Positions 32,473 to 45,519 are shown, counted from the stretch's first letter. The stretch is DNA of 64,000 nucleotides from Fennellomyces sp. T-0311 (GCA_025266875.1 JALLLT010000020.1:496001-560000), one strand, 5' to 3'. Notes: generated from the sequence alone by a model not told the origin. Numbers and translations: made by a program.

Positions 32473-34939
32473 ATGCCGCCCAACTCCACCATCGAGCCCT
32501 ACTCATCCTCGGCCGTGGCGCTGATCGATCATTTCTGGGTAAAAAAAAAAGGGGGGAAAGCGGCCAGAAGCGTGCCGTGGCTGAACAGAATGTACAAATA
32601 TAGACATGTGATAGGCAAGGCATGGATCGATTGGTGTCAACGATTAGGCATGCGTACGATACATTGGATGATATTCTCACGGTCTACGGACAAAGGTGAA
32701 ACTATAACCAACGGTGGTGGAAAAACAATCGAGTTAATATTTGATAGAGCTGTGTTGGAAAGAGAATTCGGTCAGAAACTAATCAAACTCAACAACCCAA
32801 CAACAACGAAAGATGAAACAACGGCATCGCGTAAAGCCGTGGCAACCATCTATCATGAGCTTGCCAGATCTGCTCAGTCTCATATCGACATGGCCACTCG
32901 CTTGGAAGAACAGGTGGCTGGCCCGTTAAAGGAGTGGATCACCGAACATCGACATGCATTGGCAAAGGTAAAATAAGCAAAAGAAAGTGCTTCATTTGGG
33001 GATTCAATTGTTTATACACCCCCTCATTTACGTAGATCATGGATGGTTTGGAGAAAACTTACAATGAAAGACAAGACAGAATCTTTCAGTTTTTGCAAGT
33101 AAGTTTCGCAAGTGTCGAGAAGATCAAGTAGATTGACGCATTGCAAAAAAGATACGCGAACAATCGGGACGAAGTGGTTGTAAGTTTTTTTTTTTTGATA
33201 AAAAGGGTTCATGAACATGTGCACATCTTTTTAACAAGTGATGGATTCCAAGCAAATGAGCATGATATGGCTGTAAAGGCAGCTGACACGGCTGTGCGAG
33301 AATGGAACAATGCTTGGAAAACAGCGTGTCAGGTATGCAACCGGACTGGATTGAATGCAATGCATCAAATAACCAAACGCTACGTAGCAAATCCAAATGT
33401 TGGAGCATGAGCGCATGGACATGTTTACGACCAACCTATGGGACTATGCGAATCTGGCGTCCGCACGATTGATGGTTCAGGATGAATGGTGTGAGAATAT
33501 TCGTAAACAATTGGAAGCGTGTACCATTGAAGAGGAATTGGCCCACCATGTGGAAACAAACAGTGCCGGTTCCTCGGTACCTAGTAAGTTTAATTATTTG
33601 TTGTTTATATACAAATAGAATATTGACATGTAAACCATCGTTTAGCCACATCGGATTATGTCGAATTTTTTGCCCGCGAATACAAGGAGAAAATGATGAA
33701 CAAAAAGTTACCTCCTCGACCACGTACGATGAGTAACCAGTTGGTCAAACCGGACCAAGTGGCGAGTTCATCCGGGAGCATGATGGTCAGAAGAAAGCCG
33801 TTGACATCTACTGATTTGAACCTAGACGCGCTGCTCAAAAAGTTTGAAATGTCTGCCAGTCGCAAAGTCGATCCAAGATCCGTTACAGAGTTACCGAAAC
33901 CTCCTACCGAGCGACCTGTAGAGCTACCACCGGCCAGACCGCCCATGGAGCTACCCAAAAAGCCAGCGTTATCGAGATCACCTCCTGTGGAGTTGCCATC
34001 CAAAGAGACGGCGCGACCCATGTCAACAGCAGACTTGCCAAAAAGATCCATACCAGCCGAATTGCCGCCAAAACCTGCACCATCGGAATCCGATCCTCCA
34101 GCAAGACCGCTGATGCCGATAGACAGGATTCCGAACCAGCAACCGCCCAAATCACCAAGACCACAAGCAGCACAACCGCCCAAATCACCGAGACCTCAAT
34201 CGCGTCCGCCGCCGATGAAAGTGTCCACCTCGCAGTTGCCTAGCAACATGCCTCCGAGGTCACCTGTCATGACACCACATTCAGCTGTTCCGCTATCACA
34301 AGCGACTCCGCATTCACCAGCCATACCCATCCATTCACCTATCATGCCTCCACCCAGCAGCGTAGCAGTCTCTCACTCACCTGCAATGACTCACCAGCAA
34401 CCCATGATGATGGCACCTCATTCTCCCGCCATGGTACCGCATTCTCCTGCCATGATACCACCACCTCATTCACCAGCCATGATGGTTCACTCACCCATGA
34501 TATCGCATTCTCCAAACATGGCGCCTGCGCCACATTCCTACTACCAAGCATCACCGAGTCCGGTACCGCCGTCTACATGGTCGCCTGCATCCTCCCCCTA
34601 TTACTACAGACAAGCAAACTCAGTTATGCAAGCACCCCCTTACGCAGATGATCACCAGCAGATGCATTTGCCAGATGGCACGCCAATCATGTTTTGGGGT
34701 AAGAGTGGAAAGAAAAAAAAAGGAGGTTTATACTAAATCGGGCAACAATAGTACGAGCTAAATATGACTACTCTGCCCAGGATGAGACGGAAGTTTCATT
34801 TAATCGTGCAAGTTTACTGGCCGTTACTGGAGAATCCCCAGACCTTAACTGGTGGAATGCGATCTTGTGGGATGAGACATGGCATCGTCCATTGGGTGCT
34901 GGTTGTATTCCTGACAATTACGTCGAGAGAATATCATAA
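32473..34939 (+). CDS. F-BAR and SH3 protein of the Cdc15/Imp2/Hof1 type
   Basis: Membrane-curving cytokinesis/endocytosis scaffold. ATG 32473; exons 32473-32538, 32604-32695, 32748-32967, 33036-33098, 33132-33179 and more. The first introns restore the F-BAR start: ALIDHFW-TCDRQGMDRLVS TIRHAYDTL, then YGQRAVLEREFGQKLIKL, RKAVATIYHELARSAQSH and EQVAGPLKEWITEHRHALAK. Later F-BAR helices read VREWNNAWKTACQ and MLEHERMDMFTTNLWDYAN. A long Pro/Ser/His-rich disordered linker follows (about 33.7-34.7 kb, with many PHSPAM-like repeats). An SH3 domain in the last exon reads VRAKYDYSAQDETEVSFNR, NWWNAI and GCIPDNYVERIS, with the ALYDY, WW and PxNYV marks. The junction near 33180-33260 is not settled: the first AG sites give wrong phases, while an AG at about 33259 keeps frame. 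Stop at 34939. Confidence 0.87.
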
Positions 34940-35878
34940 ATTTTCTGTTTTCTTTTTATTGTGGTATTATTTATGTCTTATGTTGCTCTCGCTTTGAAAA
35001 AAAAAGCGATGGTGCCACTAAGCATGCGTTTTGACAAGTTTTAGTATCTTCCCCGCCTTTTTTTTTACTCCTTTGTAGCTCCTGCAGGGTAACCAATATG
35101 CACCATGAACGCATTTTTTATTGTTCCGAAATTTTTTAACCCCACGTTTTTTTGGTCAAGGTAAATGTTACAAAAGAGAATTGGAAAGAACCTTTTTTTG
35201 CTGTCGTCAGCCAAAGTGATACAAACTAAACAACATCATGGGAAAGATCCTGCGTTTTTGTTATCTTTTTTTCCATGGTGCTTCATGTGGTTGTTTCTTT
35301 TCGGATCTTTCCCTGGAGTTCGGATTACCGCATCAGGTCAAATGGATTTGTTTGTCATTGGCCAATCTTTTTCATATTTATTGTGTAGTAAGGTTAAGAA
35401 GAGCGCGGCTCAAACGAAAAAAAAATGGAAAGGTGTAGTACAAAATGTAAGGGAGTATATGTATATAGGTATATATATATATATATATATAGCTATGTAT
35501 ATAGGATAAGTGTTTATGTATAAATGTCGGGCGCCATCGTCAGTAATATAGAAAAATAAAAAGAAAAAAAGAGGTATAGGGCATGAACCATCCCGTGGTA
35601 ACAGTATATGTACATATAGAAAGAAGGATAGAAAGAGAGTGGATAAGAAAAAACATATACAAAAAATGGAGGGCTTGCGCGCAGCCCGAAGAAATAGCGG
35701 CAATGTAGTAGTAGTAGTAGTAGTAATGGCTAGAAATCACGGCAAAAGAAGGATCGAAAAAAATATACACACACGAAAAAAAAGTGTAATAGATAACGCA
35801 TAATCACAAGAACGAAGGAAAGAAGGCAAAAAGAAGAAAAAAATGATGTATAGAGCGACGTCAAGGCGACCCAATTGC
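34940..35878. other. Intergenic with low-complexity tracts
   Basis: No gene seen. It contains poly-A/poly-T runs, an (AT)n tract at about 35470-35491, a purine-rich stretch (35540-35670) and an (AGT)n tract at about 35706-35724. Open frames here read low-complexity Phe/Tyr-rich peptides and are not supported. Confidence 0.5.
35470..35491. repeat. (AT)n microsatellite
   Basis: Alternating AT run of about 22 bases in the spacer downstream of the F-BAR gene. Confidence 0.85.
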
Positions 35879-36102
35879 TCATCTTCTCGTGTATCGGCAC
35901 CAGAACTCATGGCTACAGGCAGGCATCGCGTAAGTAACATTAAAAAGAAGATCGAGGACGACGGAGCAGTTGATAATTACCTAAAGCGAGTTACGTCGAC
36001 ACCGCAGGCTGGGCAGAACGCAGAGTGATAGCCATTGCATTGGATGGCGGTGGTAGCGACGTTGGCGTTGGTAGTGTACAGATGGGTGTTGGTGGAGCAC
36101 AT
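35879..36102 (-). CDS. Possible small Cys/His-rich protein (hypothetical)
   Basis: Candidate two-exon gene of about 52 residues: exon 1 36102-35981, exon 2 35912-35879, joined in phase across a 68-base GT..AG intron. The predicted product starts MCSTNTHLYTTNANVATT and continues with CNGYH, CPACG and HEFWCRYTRR. The C-x5-7-C-P-x-C spacing plus histidines looks like a small zinc-binding fold. I do not recognise a family. Support is limited to the clean splice and the Cys/His pattern, so it may be a chance frame. A TATA-like AT-rich stretch lies upstream around 36165-36178. Confidence 0.35.
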
Positions 36103-36362
36103 GGTGACAATATAATACAAGGATTCAAGTTGAGATGGAGAAGCAAGCTGTCAGATCTGTCCCCCTTTTTATATATTATCGACCTTTTTGCGTAATTGGA
36201 TCCTTTCCGGATTAGGGTTTGACTAAGTACATTAAAACATTCATTATCGGCGAACCCTTTTCCTGTTTCCCCGTGGCAACCCCCACGCACCCCCCAGCAA
36301 CGCCCAAATTGGATAGATATGTGTAGAGCATATTCAGAGCCACTCCGCTATGCAACAGTACG

Positions 36363-38611
36363 TCATTCGTTATTGTTGTTGTTATTATTGTTGTTGTGAG
36401 TTTTACTTTGATAGAGGTCCCTGAGAATCTGCTGGTCCTTCTTTTGCCGCTGCCGATCAACGTGGTCTGCTCCGCCTGTCCTTTTGAGTTTCTTTGCTTC
36501 GACAAACGTCGACAGTTCCTTTTCAAAGTCGTCGATCCGATTGGCCAGTTCACGTGCGCGCATCTTTTCCGCCTGTTGCAGAGCCTTGACGCGCTTCTGA
36601 TGGTCCACGTCGATTGTTGATACTTGTTTCAGGACACTTGACATGCCCTCTTCTCCGCCACCCCCACGAAACAACGGAACGACTTTCTTGTTCCCGCGGG
36701 CTTGAATCTCAGATATTTTAAAAAGTTGCTGCAGAACATGAACCAGGTCCGCATGGTCGTCTCGCAAATCCAGGAGTAAGCCTTCCTGATCCTTCAAAAA
36801 CTGCTGCTCCGTCACTACTTGCTGCAACTCCTGCTCCCACGTCAACTTCCATTTCGGCTTGGCCGTTCGGACAAGCTGTGCTAGACGGTCAATCTGCCCT
36901 TCCAATGCGTTCACTTCTGTCGTGCAATGCTCCAGCTGCGCAGTGGACGGCCGACACCGTCGCTGTGTCACGTCTAACTTTAGCTGATCAATCGTGTCCT
37001 GCAGATCTTGCAGCCGACCAGTGATTGCATTTGCCACACTTTCCGCCCGAAGCTTCGTCTCATCCAAATATCGTCGGCTATTCTTTTGCTGCTGCTCTTG
37101 CTGTTTTAACTTCAATTCTTGCAACAGTGCATTCGTCTCTTGCTGAAACTCCTTGGCCACCTGTCTCAGCACACCCAAATCACGTCGCAAGTGCTCGACC
37201 TGCTCTTGCTGCTGCTGCAACACCGTGTGATTGGCCTTGCCCCCGCCGGGCTGCTGCTGCTGCTGTCGTCGCTGCCGGCCTTGTTCTTGCAATTCTTGGC
37301 GTATCCAGTCCAGCTTGGCTGAGACGCTCACGTTATCTTTGTATATTTTTTATGCAAATATATTAGGGGTACCCTTACACAAAATAGCTCCATTTACCTT
37401 GTGATGTAGGAGCCATCGCTATTAGGCAATGGGGCCCCACGTCGCTCATATCCTCGAGCTCATACATGATCCGGCTGACTGGATCCTGTATCTTGATGAT
37501 GTCTGCGTCGTGGCCTTGACCAAACTTTTCGCGAAATGCCATGCGAAGTGCTGCCAGTGTCACAGGTTGATGCCACATCATCTTTTTCACCTGGTCGCCC
37601 ACTTGCAAAAACAAAGGGAATGCAGCTGATAGGTCCACTGCTATTTACATCAGTTATACAACGGACTACCCCCACTTTTTATTTTTATATACTCTTCAGC
37701 CCTGTTATGCACTGTTACGAACCTTTTTTCTCTGCTTCGTGACCTTTCTTGTCTTCTTGTCGTCGAATCAACGTGGGGTGTCGTCGCGGCGGCGTCACCG
37801 GCGAAACCTTGGATGCCCGTCGAACCGACGATCGTTGTGCCAGGTTGTCTTGCTGATTCAGCACCGTCAATGCGTCTCGTGTGCTCACGTCGCTCATGTC
37901 CAGATCCGATATTCTCTGGGCAGTGCGGGGCGAGCCTGTGGTCGAACAAGATGAAAATGATGTAGTCGACCCGCTTGATATCCGACGAGACGGTGGAGCA
38001 GGCGCATCTCGCAATTGGGCCTGCTTTTGCTTCAAGGATTGCAAGAGTCGCAAAATGATCTCGCGGATGGCTGGCAAGTGTTGCTCTAGCGCCGCCTTGG
38101 AGGGTGGATTGTCAAGTGCTTCAGTGAGGCATTTATGTAGTTCGTCGGGGATATGCGCCACATTGCTAGAGCCGCGCATGGATGAGTAACAAAAAATGGA
38201 TGATGGGTTTTAACGGCTCTTTCTTTAACCTTATCGACAATTGAGCAGCTTGCAGCACCGCCTTGACACGATCGAACTGGTCAGCTAATTCGCGGTATGT
38301 TGCCATGACTTGCTCATTGCGCATTTCCCGCAGTGACCACAATGTCAATGCTTCAAGGAACTTTTTGGTCAATGTCAGCAGCTGAGAGATCGTTTGCTCC
38401 ATTTCACCCATTGGCTAACAAACAAGTTGAGTGAGCGCCCACGATCGTGCTTTTTTTTGTCAAGGAAAAAGGAAAAGGTTCAACACACTGTTTGGGATCG
38501 TTTCAGGGAGGAGAGTTGCGGCGCAGTTGCAGCACCCGTCATGGTCGGCGTCGATGTTAACGAAACGGTAGCAGCCTTGTATCGTTCAAGATCATCCTGG
38601 TTGTTATCCAT
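36363..38611 (-). CDS. BUD6: Actin-interacting polarity protein Bud6/Aip3
   Basis: Formin co-factor that binds actin monomers and formins at sites of polarised growth. Five exons (38611-38489, 38414-38230, 38165-37723, 37640-37398, 37336-36363) sum exactly to 655 residues. The N-terminal conserved block is MGEMEQTISQLLTLTKKFLE and LADQFDRVKAVLQAAQLSI, followed by a Ser/Arg-rich linker. The AIP3 domain starts DLSAAFPLFLQVGDQVKKM and contains TLAALRMAFREKF, IQDPVSRIMYELEDMSDV and GPHCLIAM. The last exon is a long coiled coil (QVEHLRRDLGVLRQVAKEF, EQELQQVVTEQQFLKDQEGL, RVKALQQAEKMRARELANRI), the formin/actin-binding part, ending in an unusual poly-Asn run. I chose ATG 38611 (MDNNQDDLERYK); upstream in-frame ATGs at 38617 and further would add hydrophobic leader-derived residues. 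Confidence 0.93.
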
Positions 38612-38912
38612 AAGCATGTACACGCAAGCAAGAAGAGAGAGAGAAAGAGAGAAAGGGAAGAAAGGGAAGCGAATTGGCTGGAATTCGGGAGAAGGGCAAA
38701 AAGAAAACGCTGGGTGATCTGACCACATTCTTCATTAGTACTTGTAGACCCCTTTGGCTTTGCGAATTCATTTTTTTCTTTTATTCAAGGAGACAAGTCG
38801 TGTCAAGGATTCAGTATATGAAAGGTAACGGCCTTCTCGATTAACGTATGGCAGCGATCGTACGGTGCTAATATGAAGCGCAGGTTTATCAGCATGTTGT
38901 GCATCATCATCA

Positions 38913-39401
38913 TCAGTTAACCCACTTGCCTCGTCCGTTGTGTGAGCATGGATAGCTGGCTCTATAATAAAAATGTCAAAAGGCTATCCATGATCGCTTT
39001 TGGTATCTACTCACGGGCCAGCCACGCGCAGAATGTAAGTTCCATTGTTCAGGCTTCGCGGTATGTGCCAAAGATCTGCAACGGATCGATCTTCGTTGGT
39101 ATCGCTGCGTATCCATGTTGCGTTCGGAAACACCGCAACGATATCTCGAGTTTCTGCGTTGGCTAACGAAACCGCCGTGGATCCAATGGCTGCCATTCCA
39201 TTATACCTTACTTTAAAAACACCATGAGTAAACAGGTTTTTTACAGGTATGTGCCCACGTACTTCGATAACGTATGTCCATTGGTGCATCCACATGAAAT
39301 ATCCCACTGGCCGGTGGCTCGTCAAGTATGATCTGGTCGGCAAATGCCACAGACACTAGCAAAAGGAGTAATGCGCAGTAATATTTGTAGCAGTTTTTCA
39401 T
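38913..39401 (-). CDS. Small secreted Kre9/Knh1-like (Ser-Thr-rich GPI family) protein
   Basis: Three exons (39401-39263, 39210-39015, 38961-38913) give 127 residues. A signal peptide (MKNCYKYYCALLLLLVSVAF then ADQ) precedes one beta-sandwich domain: EPPASGIFHVDAPMDIRYR, GSTAVSLANAETRDIVAVF and DLWHIPRSLNNGTYILRVAG. The 'W-x-I/V-P-x-x-L-x-x-G-x-Y' pattern is that of Kre9/Knh1 and related fungal extracellular proteins linked to wall glucan. The first intron uses a strong GTACGT donor and joins in phase (RYR-IRYNG). The third exon and stop are less certain, because two AG sites two bases apart give different short tails. The protein is shorter than typical family members and lacks the Ser/Thr-rich tail and GPI signal. 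It is probably a soluble wall or secreted protein; function is inferred only. Confidence 0.6.
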
Positions 39402-41999
39402 CGCAAAAGGCGGAAAAGACTAGAAAAAAAGTGTATATTCAAGAAGCAAAAAATTTGTCTGATTGTCTTGCATAAGATATTTATATATATCAAAAAAATA
39501 AATCACTTTGTCGTCTCTCTGCGTTACTCGGTCGTCGTCAAGAAAAATGTTAATATAGCTTTAGTGAGATTGCCAAATAACCGTAAAGCGGGTTACGCGA
39601 AATATGCTACCGTGAACTTTACAAGAATATATCAAAGATCTATTTAAGACAGTTTCGCATGTGCCTTTGCTTTTGTTGGACTGACAATAAAAAGGTGTCA
39701 TTGTTAGACCAAGAGGGGTTTCTCTGAAAAAAAGGGGGGAGGAGGAAAGGTTAGGATTGTGTACGAATCCCCCTCTCTCTTGATCGGTTATCCCCTGTGG
39801 AATGGATTCATTTAACCGCGGCGAACAGATCTTTTGAAGGGGCGAGGAGGATTTTTCTTGCCGATAATTAGTTAGTTTCTGCCAAATATATCTTTCTCCC
39901 TTCATTCACAGACATGCTTATGTCGTCCTTTTAAAAGAGTAACTGAGAAGCATACATAGTTTTAATGATCTTCTGACATGACAATCTTTTTTTCTAACTG
40001 GAATTCGTGTGTTGTTGTGATACACCAAGTACGCAATTATCACCGGAAATGGATTCTGATATTGGCTTGCGAGTAGACCAGTTTTAATTGCTTGCTGATT
40101 AATTACTGGATCTGCGGTTAAATAGCGTATGGATTGTTTTATCATCTTATATTTAGTACAAAACACGGCTCGTTCGTTACTCGATTCGTATCCTACGCTC
40201 CCTCACCATCGCCTGTCAGCCGAGTATTTTTTTGAGCTAGCTTTCCCGGTTGCGTACTTGTTAACATGTATTTTCTGTTTCATTATGTCACTGTTGCATT
40301 CACGCTTGCCGATCTAAAACAGCATCATGGTCAACAAAGTCACAACTGAGCTCATTGTAGCACTGTGTTGCTCATGTGTCATTTACTTTTAATTAAGTAA
40401 AGTGCTCTGATAATGATTACGTATGCATAGAAAGTTTTGTCGCTGCGTAAAATTCGGTATTACACAACTTACACGATAAGCGTACCTGAACTTTATTTCG
40501 ACAGATGGCAGTCATATTCAAGAAGGGTGTAATTATGTCATGGCCTGGTTGGCGTTTTTACCTAGAGCGATTACCTGCCCGTTCGGTATAATGTGATATC
40601 TTTTAAAATACAAGTTTGGTCCAATTAGCAATTTTACTGAAACACGTGCTTCTTACATTTTCGCTTATCGTATTTGCATCATAAGGCTGGCACGACCGCT
40701 CGCGCACTCGATCATCTAATGCAATGTCTAATGTATCTCACAAAGCTCCGTGCGATTTCCTACGGATCCTTCTTCAATTTTTAATACATTCATACGTTCC
40801 ACCGCGTTTATGATACCTCGTCACTGCATGAACGTTTCTGTTACGTAAAGCGATAGTACCAGACGGGTGAATTCGGTACATTGGTGGAAATAGCGCATCA
40901 AATACCATGGCTGTGCATATAATTAGAGTGTATACTATAAAAGCAAACATTTATTAGTAAAGGATCATTCAGAATATCACTACATATGGCAAATCAGCAT
41001 GTAAAGCTCACAGTATGCTCTTGATCGGTTCAGTTGTTGCATACATTTAGTGCATACTGTAGCCTAATGATTGAAATTATTCATAAACGTTATAACTTCC
41101 AGCGCATAACCGTATGATAATGTGGTTCCGTTTTTTTCAAGAATCAGTACTCTCTATCGTATAACCTGCATGGTATTATTCCAACTTGAAGTGTGCCACA
41201 GATATGGGATGATTGTCGCATTAAATCCGCACAGCCATCAAGAATCAACTGGAAGATAAAAACGGTTAGGCTGCTAGTGATAGTTGGTTGCATTAAAGCA
41301 ATTCTTGAGTTTTAACTGCCAGCAGCTTCAATAGTAGTATGCCAAGATAATGTTGTTCTAGTAAGTCACCGCATGAAACTACCTCAATGCACTTTCGCAG
41401 AAAGCAACTCATAAATTAACTACGTTCACCAAGGCACATAATACCCAGGAAGGTGGAATGCAGATCTTTAAATACTGGTACTATATGTATGTAAAGTCAT
41501 GTTTAATTTGGCGCATTTCTTTCGACTTTGTCGCTAGGCGCATCAGTTTCGCTTTGATTACACGCAAAAGTATCTCGTATAAACGTGGCAGATTTCCCTC
41601 CCTAACTTATGACGTGTGAGCAAATAATGCCATGGAAATCATATTGCTTGACTTGCAGACACTCTAAAGTCTCGGCTGCAAATACAACCTCCTGTAGAAA
41701 AAGGTCCTCGAACTTTTCACTCAACTTATAAAAATGTTATCATTACAGTTGTATCCCTGGCAACGGCGGGAAAGTTTGCTGGTCGGCAAACCATTCAACT
41801 TTCTCTTGTTACTTTGATATCCACGTATCTTACTAGTTGCAATTGTCAATGATGTTTCCTTCGGATCCATGTTTTCGTTAGAGACTGGCATACCAATTTG
41901 TTCGGACAATGCTATCACTTCCATTCATTGCAGACCGGTAAGCTTCTTGGCTAGCATTTTTCAAGACACAATTCACTGAAAGAATTTGTCTAGGTCTTT
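39402..41999. other. Gene-poor region
   Basis: About 2.6 kb of AT-rich DNA with frequent stops in all frames. Short frames at 39905-39561 and 40166-39918 (minus) and 41924-41721 (minus) have no recognisable domain. I see no gene here. Confidence 0.45.
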
Positions 42000-42480
42000 G
42001 CTATTTAGTTGCTGGCACCACAACCGTTGCAGCTACCGTATTTACTGCATGGGCCTCAGATCGGCTACTTTTACGCGCCAGGAAAAAAAACGAAGGCGGG
42101 GTGACACACGATAGAAGACCGCTTTCGTATCAAATTTTGACCCTGTTGCTTGCTATTTGTGCCATTTGGTTTACTTTTTATTTGACTGGGGGATTCAAAC
42201 CGGTATGACATACTAGACTGGGATCATAGGCTTTGGTATCCAAACTTGGACGCGTATCGAGTTGTCACACAGACAAGTGCATACCTTGTTGATGCTGTAC
42301 CAGGTCAAGACGCATCTACATCACCGTCGCACATGGTATTCGCTTGTGCTCTTTTTATTGGTGGTAAATTCCTGGGTGGAATCTGTTAGACCAAGGTATC
42401 CAGGGACCCTCATTGCCGGTTCAAGCTAACTTGCTTCAGGCCTTATACTTTATCCTAATTGTATGGTCAGAAGATGCGCT
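42000..42480 (+). pseudogene. Decayed MFS drug:H+ antiporter (DHA1-like) fragment
   Basis: Pieces of a 12-TM major facilitator protein in broken frames. About 42010-42210 reads GTTTVAATVFTAWASDRLLL RARKKNEGGVTHDRRPLS then a hydrophobic helix (YQILTLLLAICAIWFTFYL), matching the loop and helix around the second half of DHA1 transporters (S-D-R/x-L, R-x-K-x-x-G, P-x-x-R-L). About 42225-42440 reads GFGIQ in one frame, then TSAYLVDAVPGQDASTS in another, matching the family's T-Y-L-V-D-A-x-P-G-x-x-A-S helix-11 motif. Stops and frame changes separate the parts and no N-terminal half is visible nearby, so it cannot make a transporter. Confidence 0.65.
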
Positions 42481-45400
42481 GCAAGTGCGGATAGGAGCGA
42501 GATGAAGAGCGTGCCTAGTCACACTTGCCCTCGAATACGTGTCAATACGTGTTAATAATAATAATAGAGACTTGTTGGGAAAATGGTTGCATCAACTTTC
42601 CAGAAACGTACTACCATCGATAAACTGTGCTGGTTATCGCTAGGATCCTAGATTAGCAAAGGATGGGTTTTGATCGTCCAAAGGTGAATGTTATTTGCCA
42701 CTACCTGAGGTACGAAATAAGTAATCAGAAAAGAAGTTTTATCGGCCGCAAAGACTATCCTGCAGAAAGTGCATAACGTTTCGGTCTACATAAGGGGTAC
42801 ACGATCTCAATGCAAATCTACTTTTTTAATATAGAGCACATGTGTGGCGCCCGGAATGAACAGCATTGCTGCCGATCTTGCTAACCTCTCATATCCCATC
42901 ATATGACAATGCGATCATTAGCATGGTTTATTTGTAACTTTTATTTGCATAAGCTGTGACACAGCATACTTTGGTATATAAGAAGGGAGCTATGTATACA
43001 TATACATTGTAACAAGTCACGAAGCATTCTCACGCTGATGGGTTATAATGATAACGAGTGACCTGGCTTCTTGGATATAAGTCACATAAATATTTTTTTT
43101 AGGGAAGAGCTGTTCGCAATAAAGGGAAGTAGGATATTTAGATTGCCAGATTTTAAACTTGGTCTTGGCAGTGAGTTGATGTCTCTTTTATCATATCGAC
43201 TATTTTGGCTATGCGTAGATGAGTATTCCCATCAAATTGCTGCGTGCCTTTTTGACGTACGCCAATACTCTGGAGCAAGGATATACACCGAGCGCTTTCG
43301 CAAGTAGTGTGATTTTCCGTCCCATGCCCTGATTGCTCGTCTCTTTGTCTTTTAACTTTATAAACTCTGGATTATTGCTGCTGCACCATAACCGGAATGT
43401 TATGTATTGATCCATCTCTCGTTCCAACGTAACGATGTAACTACGCGCACAGTCATAGATTTCGGTAAGACTCAATGTCTCGAATGTATAATTGTGTGTG
43501 TGTGTCTGATGGACTGAATGATAGCAATACCGTGTTTAAAAAGTGGAGGATATCCCTGTCTTTGTCTGTCTGGTTATGCGATTTTTCTCGCAGCAAATCA
43601 ATTGTGCTTACACAGCTGATTCTCATCAATTTTAGTAGTGGCGGTGACAGACTTGCAGGATCATGTGTGTCAGGATAGCAGTGATAAAGGGATGAGTGTT
43701 CATCAAGGTGTATTGTTGGCAAAAGGAACGGGTGCCCCGGGTTGTCATTCTGACAAATTTCCATACCTGAAATGTTTTCGATGTGAACAAGACATTCCTT
43801 TTCATTCGCCACAGTATGTATGTATTTTCGACAAAAGTAAACATGCCGCTGCGCCGAATGTGATTACTGTAGAAAAAATGGTGTGATGAGACATACGCCT
43901 AAAAAATGATTACTCGGGAACAGTTGTTGAAAATAAATCTTTTCAAAGGTCATCTGGTATAATTGTTTACATATGGGTCGATAATACCGGTGTTTTACTC
44001 CTTACTGATTATCTGCTCTATGCAGAGGAATGTTTCACACGTACAATATACGGGATCACCTAGAATAGACAGACAACTTTGGTCGGCTGTATGATAGCTT
44101 GCCAAGATGAACTTTTTTTTTGTAGATTCTTCCAACCGCATCGTAAGCCGAAAACGATACCTAGCTCAACATTCGCCTATCTAAGCTGTCACATTTATTC
44201 AGAACTCTCAAGATAATTTGTCAAAATCAGTGCCGCTTGTCATTTATCATATGAATCTAGGAGTAGATGGACTCATCCTCTCCAAGGAATACATATTCCA
44301 AGTTATGGACGTAGGTATACAATAAGGGAGTCCAGTAAAAGTCCATAGGGTCATAAACACAAGAGAAATTTTTTCCGTACGAACGTAGTAACAAAGTAGT
44401 TGTGCATTTTTTTATAATTTTGTAAAAGGTTCATGTTTCAATTGCTGAGCATTCTTTGAAAATGGTAAAAGTCTTCTGTGTAAAAAAAAACAATCGAATA
44501 GTCAACTTTGTTTCTTTTATGTGTATGATCTTGTATAGATTCACTGGGGATCCCTTAATATACGTATGTTACTTCTTTTGTTACCAAAGCTACTTCTTTA
44601 CTATTTACGTATGCATAGTACATGCATTTCTTTCGAGTGAGGTTTATTTAATTCAGTAGACTATGGCATATGTCATACGTAATAGCTAAAATAGTAACTT
44701 CCTTCTTTGACGATAAAAAGCTTGCTGCTATGTCATGCTTTCCTCAGTATAATGAGTGTGCTTCATAATTGTGATACAAAAAGCATTCAAGCAGTTTTTT
44801 TTATCTGTGAATAAATCAATTTAATGAGTGATGTAGATTGGATGGACAGATCAAGGAAATATCGCATTGACTTGCAATGTTTTCTTTGATTAGGTGACAA
44901 GCACACAGCTCCCTTCTTTGTTGCCATGATGTATATCAGATCACCAATGTAGGATAGAAAATGTAGAGAATCTGCAAGTCATTGATACTCAATGAAATAT
45001 ATATCGTGCTATGTTTTACATTCCACAACAAAAGTCCAGCCTTGATAACGTCCCGATATCGATAATCTTCTTTGTTTCATACAAAGTAACAGCCAACAGT
45101 ACAGCGACAATGACAGATAAAGGTGCTCCATCATGACAGTGGACTTATGTAAACTAGACCGAAAAAGTAAATTACTAATCAAGAAGATACCTACATGAAG
45201 TCGTTGTAGCAGTGTAGCACGTTTTCTAGATCAATTTATCATCATTGAAGATTGCTTTGCTTGTATCAATGTGTATAATCAATGAAGATTTTCTTTGTTT
45301 TTAAGGTTTTGCTCCCTCGAGTATTTAAGGGATGAAAAGTCATACTAGCTCAATGTATCGTATAGAGAGATCACTTTCTTTTACAATGCTTTATGAAATT

Positions 45401-45519
45401 TGTCAAACACTGATGGCTGCCGCTTTATTATACGGACAGTGGAGCCTTCAGCGAGAAGTGAGATCGCGCGCGCCAATCCTTAATGAGGGTATATTGAATC
45501 GTACCGTCAATCAAGGTCG
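42481..45519. other. Gene-poor region
   Basis: About 3 kb without a supportable gene. Overlapping short frames on both strands at 43440-43890 (for example CFRCEQDIPFHSPQYVCIFD on plus) have no recognised family. The last 200 bases are probably the promoter of the zinc-finger gene. Confidence 0.4.

Noticed and set aside
38612..38728. N-terminal extension of BUD6
   Set aside because: The extra residues derive from a purine/pyrimidine-rich leader (FPFFPFSLSLSLL) and are not family-like.
43453..43886. Overlapping 80-119 residue frames on both strands
   Set aside because: No recognised domain, no clear splice partners, and neither strand favoured.
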